DNA from: CAVQEK01 sp964596645
GTDB lineage: Bacteria > Bacteroidota > Bacteroidia > Cytophagales > Cyclobacteriaceae
Direction: 5' to 3'
Assembly: GCA_964596645.1 (NCBI GenBank)
Contig: CAZQVB010000002.1
Span: forward strand, 124,001 to 188,000
DNA: 64,000 nt
Below are positions 60,630-64,000 of the stretch, piece after piece. Position 1 is the first letter of the stretch, and the number at the start of each line of letters is the position of its first letter. The position numbers and the translations under genes were made by a program. The notes under the pieces are model-generated. The model was not told the DNA's origin, did no database searches, and saw only the letters and a program-made list of their open reading frames with translations.

Positions 60630-60785
60630 ATGGAAACTAAAATAAAAAAGGACTTCGATGCCGTACAATTTGCGAGAGAGCAAAAGGACAAATTGAGCAG
60701 GGAATTAGCGAAAATGACCAAAGAGGAAATAATTGCATATTTTCAAAAAGTACGTCAAGAAAGTCGTATAAAGCCCAGTGTCTAA
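60630..60785 (+). CDS. Tandem small paralogue 2, 51 residues, antitoxin-like
   Basis: A 51-residue protein (METKIKKDFDAVQFAREQ at the start, KMTKEEIIAYFQKVRQ at 28-43, RIKPSV at the end), about 60 percent identical to the 52-residue paralogue 390 bases upstream. Start codon context (CACTATGGAAACTAAA) is also repeated. Function unknown; antitoxin-like by appearance only. The stop is followed by a degenerate hairpin region. Confidence 0.6.
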   Translation: METKIKKDFDAVQFAREQKDKLSRELAKMTKEEIIAYFQKVRQESRIKPSV

Positions 60786-61064
60786 TACTGTATCTGGCTC
60801 GTGGCTAGTTACTGGCTGAATAAAACGTTTGCGTAGATTCGCCAACACCACCAAGTCTTTTGAATTTGGCTTTTTGCGTGAAAACGTTGGGTACAGAACG
60901 CAAGAAATTTGGCTCCTGTCTGACAGAAAGGCAAATGCCGTTCTACCTGAAGCGAGCCCAACACTAGACTGAAGCGGGCACAGCTACTTTTGAAATACCA
61001 TCCTTTTTGGACGCGTGCTTTGCCGCGTTTGCCAAAATATCGCTTCTCAAGTCAGGAATTGTAG
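60786..61064. other. Decayed cassette end between paralogue 2 and rpoN
   Basis: The stop of paralogue 2 lies in GTGTCTAAT, a changed form of the GTGCCTAAC found after paralogue 1. The rest holds GCCAACACC and GTTGGGTACAGAACG words of attC-like type, but no proper hairpin and no gene. Confidence 0.35.
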
Positions 61065-61072
61065 TAAATTTG
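61065..61072 (+). promoter_or_regulatory. Bacteroidota -7 box before rpoN
   Basis: TAAATTTG matches TAnnTTTG and ends 36 bases before the ATG at 61109. No fitting -33 element. Confidence 0.4.
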
Positions 61073-61108
61073 AAGCACTTTTTATAGCCATAAAAATTAC
61101 CGCCGTAT

Positions 61109-62554
61109 ATGCAAAAGTTAGGTTTAGTACAGACCTTAAGTCAAAAATTATCGCCGCAGCAGATACAGTTCATTAAGCTGCTCCAGGTGCCTACGGCAGA
61201 GCTGGATTCGCGCATAGAGGAGGAGCTGGAGGTAAACCCCGCACTGGAAGAATCGGCCGACGACAGCTCGTCTGACACCGACGACAACTACGATGAATTT
61301 GAAGATGCGGGCAGCGACACTGCCGAAGAGATCAACTTTGAAGAATACCTGCACGACGACTACAGCGGCTACAAAATGCAGGGCGATGGCAACTCCGACG
61401 AGGAGGAGCGGGAAACCCCCATCGCCACCTCCACCACGCTGATAGAGCAATTGATGGGCCAGCTCGGCTTCCTGAAGCTGGGCGATCGCCAGCGCAAAAT
61501 CGGCGAACAACTGATCGGCAGCATTGAAGATGACGGCTACATCCGGCGCGAGCTGGAATCCATCATCAACGACCTCGCCTTCTCACAAAATATAGAGACA
61601 GACGTGGATGAGATGGAGGAGGTACTGCGCAAAATTCAAACCTTCGACCCGCCGGGCATCGCCGCCCGAAACCTGCAGGAGTGCCTGCTGCTGCAGTTGG
61701 AGCGCAAAATAGAACACACCGAAGAGCTGGCACTGGCCATCAGGATCATCGAAGAGTGCTTTGACGACTTCACGAAGAAGCACTACGAAAAAATAAAAAA
61801 GAAGCTCGACATAGCCGACGACGCGCACCTGAAGGAGGCCATCGACCTCATCACCCGGCTAAACCCCAAGCCGGGAGGCTCCTCCGGCGAAATGGTGAAG
61901 ACGCAGTACCTGATCCCGGACTTTATATTGGTGAACAATAACGGCAAGCTTGAGCTGAGCCTCAATGCCAAGAATGCCCCCGAGCTGCGCATATCGCGCT
62001 CCTATTCGGAGATGATGGATACCTACGACAAATCGAAAAAGCGGGATAAGAAAATGCGCGAGACGGCCACGTTTGTCAAGCAAAAGCTCGATGCGGCCAA
62101 GTGGTTTATCGATGCCATCAAGCAGCGCCAGCATACCTTACTGCACACCATGCGGGCCATTGTCGATTTTCAGTACGAGTTCTTCATCAATGGTGAAGAG
62201 AACAACCTGCGGCCGATGATACTGAAAGACATCGCCCAAAAAATCAATATGGACATATCGACCGTGTCGCGGGTGGCCAACAGCAAATCGGTGCAGACGG
62301 AGTTTGGCATCTATCCGCTCAAATATTTCTTTTCGGAAGGCATAGCCACCGACTCGGGCGATGATGTAAGCAGCCGCGAAGTGAAGCAGTCGCTGAAAGA
62401 AATGATTGAAAATGAAGATAAGAGCAGGCCGCTGTCGGATGATAAGCTGGAAAAACTGCTCAAAGGCAAGGGCTACAACATAGCCCGGCGTACCGTGGCC
62501 AAATACAGGGAGCAACTCAACATACCCGTAGCCCGACTAAGAAAAGAACTGTAG
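61109..62554 (+). CDS. rpoN: RNA polymerase sigma-54 factor
   Basis: A 481-residue sigma factor. The Gln-rich activator-binding region I is at residues 1-45 (LSQKLSPQQIQFIKLLQVP), followed by an acidic region II (about 45-110), the core-binding region (about 120-320), and the DNA-binding part ending with the RpoN box (ARRTVAKYREQLNIP, about 458-472). It needs AAA+ activators to open promoters of the -24/-12 type. Its stop overlaps the start of the next gene (TAGTG). The genome therefore has sigma-54 control, but no activator gene lies here. Confidence 0.92.
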   Translation: MQKLGLVQTLSQKLSPQQIQFIKLLQVPTAELDSRIEEELEVNPALEESADDSSSDTDDNYDEFEDAGSDTAEEINFEEYLHDDYSGYKMQGDGNSDEEERETPIATSTTLIEQLMGQLGFLKLGDRQRKIGEQLIGSIEDDGYIRRELESIINDLAFSQNIETDVDEMEEVLRKIQTFDPPGIAARNLQECLLLQLERKIEHTEELALAIRIIEECFDDFTKKHYEKIKKKLDIADDAHLKEAIDLITRLNPKPGGSSGEMVKTQYLIPDFILVNNNGKLELSLNAKNAPELRISRSYSEMMDTYDKSKKRDKKMRETATFVKQKLDAAKWFIDAIKQRQHTLLHTMRAIVDFQYEFFINGEENNLRPMILKDIAQKINMDISTVSRVANSKSVQTEFGIYPLKYFFSEGIATDSGDDVSSREVKQSLKEMIENEDKSRPLSDDKLEKLLKGKGYNIARRTVAKYREQLNIPVARLRKEL

Positions 62555-63174
62555 TGTCGAGCAGGTGGGCCCATTTTTTTTCCGTTGTGCTGCATCCGCT
62601 GCTGATGCCGTCTTATTTGTTTTTGGTGTTGATCGTGTTTGTGCCGGAAGCGCTGCACCCGCTCAGCATGGCTTCTATGCTGCGCGTGCTCATCATTGTG
62701 TTTATCACCACGTTCATCATTCCTTCTTTGAGTATTGGCACATTGCGGCTGTCTGCTTTCATCTCCGACATCACGTTGGTAGAGCGTCGTGAGCGTATAC
62801 TCCCATTTGGTTTTATCACCTGCTTTTATGGCCTCACAGCCTATTTGTTTTACGACAAGATACACCTGAACAACTTTGTGTTTGTGGCTTTTGCAGCCAC
62901 CACGGCCCTGTTGCTGGTGTTGTTTTTCATCACATTGTTTTGGAAGGTGAGCCTGCACTCGGCAGGTGTGAGCGGCGTAGCGGGCTTTTTGTTTGCCACA
63001 GCCGCCAGGTATCCGACCGATCAGTTGCTTTATCCATTCATAGCCAGCCTGCTGTGCCTGGGCTTGGCCATGGCGGCGCGGCTACGGCTACAGATACACC
63101 ACCCGGCGCAGGTATATGCCGGGGCAGCCATTGGTTTTGCCCTATGCGCTGCAGCGCTTTATTACTTCGTTTAG
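62554..63174 (+). CDS. PAP2-like membrane protein with degenerate motifs
   Basis: A 206-residue membrane protein with about six segments; the GTG start overlaps the rpoN stop. The pattern HSAGVSGVAG (about residue 131) and the following RLRLQIHHPAQVYAG resemble the second and third motifs of PAP2-type phosphatases, but the KX6RP motif is not evident and the SRX5HX3D motif is changed, so activity is doubtful. Family members often take part in lipid-phosphate or polyprenyl-phosphate chemistry. Translationally coupled to rpoN. Confidence 0.6.
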   Translation: MSSRWAHFFSVVLHPLLMPSYLFLVLIVFVPEALHPLSMASMLRVLIIVFITTFIIPSLSIGTLRLSAFISDITLVERRERILPFGFITCFYGLTAYLFYDKIHLNNFVFVAFAATTALLLVLFFITLFWKVSLHSAGVSGVAGFLFATAARYPTDQLLYPFIASLLCLGLAMAARLRLQIHHPAQVYAGAAIGFALCAAALYYFV

Positions 63175-63947
63175 AAAAGATAGAGCCACAACCCAAAAGT
63201 CATAGGCGTGGCGGCCGTACCGTCGGGGCCTCTCTCGGCGTCGAACAGTTGGGAGAGCTGGTAGTAGTAGGAGAGGCCAAAGGCACCATAGCCTACCTTG
63301 CCATATACGCCATAGCGCAGTTTGTTCAGCTCGAAATCTTCTTTTTGCTTCGTTTTCTTTACCTGCCCGTATTGGTCATATTTTATCTTGGTGTGTATGT
63401 CGACCAGATAGCCGCCCTTTACGCCGGCAATCACTTTTACGCTTCTTTTCGGGTCATATTTTCTGGATATCCATCGCAGCTCCAGCGGCACTTCTATGGC
63501 CGTGGTGGCCAGCTTTGATTTGTTGAAAGAGGCCTGTTCAAAAAGCGTGTCGAGTGGCAGCATGGCCAGGTCGCGGTTGCCGTTGGTGTTGGTGACGTAG
63601 CCGAGGGTACGGGGCTCGTCGAAAGCATATTTGTCTGTACCTACGCCCAGGCCGGCGTGAAAAGAAAAAGCCGATTCGCCGATGGCCCATCCGTGCAGGT
63701 AATGCACGTTAAAAACTTTTGACCCCCATACATTCAGTTTCATGTTGTCCGGCGCATCCATCAGCGTGTTGAACCCCAGCTCGATGACCAGGTCGCCGGG
63801 TATATCGGGGCGGCCGGCCTGCTCCTTAATGGCCTTGGCCTGGTTGGCAGCTTTGTTGTTTTTCGGGCTGCTGTCCTGCGCCTGCGCGGTGGTGAGTGAG
63901 CAGATGGCGAAAAGGACGACAGACAATATGGTACGGTATAGATTCAT
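63171..63947 (-). CDS. PorT-family outer-membrane beta-barrel protein
   Basis: A 258-residue protein with a signal peptide ending near AQAQ (about 24), a short Lys/Asn-rich linker and a barrel of about eight to ten strands (from DLVIELGFNTL to the last strand MTFGLWLYLF). It matches the outer-membrane beta-barrel (PorT-like) family of Bacteroidota. The role of this member is unknown. It converges with the PAP2-like gene, overlapping it by four bases. Confidence 0.78.
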   Translation of the reverse strand: MNLYRTILSVVLFAICSLTTAQAQDSSPKNNKAANQAKAIKEQAGRPDIPGDLVIELGFNTLMDAPDNMKLNVWGSKVFNVHYLHGWAIGESAFSFHAGLGVGTDKYAFDEPRTLGYVTNTNGNRDLAMLPLDTLFEQASFNKSKLATTAIEVPLELRWISRKYDPKRSVKVIAGVKGGYLVDIHTKIKYDQYGQVKKTKQKEDFELNKLRYGVYGKVGYGAFGLSYYYQLSQLFDAERGPDGTAATPMTFGLWLYLF

Positions 63948-64000
63948 GAGTCGATGTTTTTTGGCGGGTAAAGATAAATTATTTTGCGGTCGATTGGCAA

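Overview
The window is Bacteroidota chromosomal DNA. This rests on several type IX secretion (T9SS) sorting domains, a PorP/SprF protein, a carboxypeptidase-regulatory TonB receptor, TAnnTTTG-type -7 promoter motifs and an absence of Shine-Dalgarno sequences. The fairly GC-rich housekeeping genes and the style of the T9SS and DnaG proteins would fit a Saprospiria/Cytophagia-like lineage, but the order cannot be fixed from this sequence. Four runs of exactly ten N interrupt genes, so this is a scaffolded draft. I recognised no tRNA or rRNA gene.

Layout. 1-1130: tail of an MmcQ/YjbR gene and a lipoprotein. 1200-9300: an AT-rich accessory island with a broken tyrosine recombinase, a restriction-modification pair (two-domain methyltransferase and HNH nuclease), a PD-(D/E)XK/DUF5655 protein and three small membrane or secreted proteins, separated by hairpins that resemble integron attC sites. 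9700-15730: YheT-like hydrolase, LrgAB, DUF2237, an AspT/YidE-type transporter, type II pantothenate kinase and an FkbM methyltransferase. 15800-22130: a cobalamin riboswitch driving a BtuFCD-like ABC importer, with a TonB receptor upstream. 22180-22690: a compound tandem repeat with relatives at 19.3 and 51.1 kb. 22770-30940: a lone hypothetical gene, a receiver domain, GH3 glycosidase, L-rhamnose isomerase, membrane pyrophosphatase and an unknown protein. 31370-36670: a T9SS/surface cluster (tail-fibre-like protein, small secreted protein, type-B sorted protein, PorP/SprF). 37100-44800: DnaG, Mrp/ApbC and NifU-like iron-sulfur factors, a secreted M43 protease, a MATE exporter and a Lon-N protein. 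44890-51070: isocitrate dehydrogenase, zwf-pgl-CPBP operon, glnS. 51070-51900: repeats and a RAYT transposase relic with REP-like palindromes. 51930-56380: a sodium-pumping methylmalonyl-CoA decarboxylase operon ending (at its 5' side) in methylmalonyl-CoA epimerase. 56550-64000: Crp/Fnr regulator, TIGR04282 transferase, a tiny T9SS-sorted protein, asnS, two tandem 51-52 residue paralogues in cassette-like units, rpoN, a PAP2-like membrane protein and an outer-membrane barrel.

How the genes fit together. The B12 importer would supply the cofactor of methylmalonyl-CoA mutase (not in this window), whose product feeds the epimerase and decarboxylase here. The decarboxylase exports sodium, and the pyrophosphatase has the K+-dependent sequence type that includes sodium pumps, so a sodium cycle is plausible but unproven. 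The most unusual material is the attC-like cassette island, the duplicated micro-cassettes before rpoN, and the repeat/REP debris near 22 and 51 kb.
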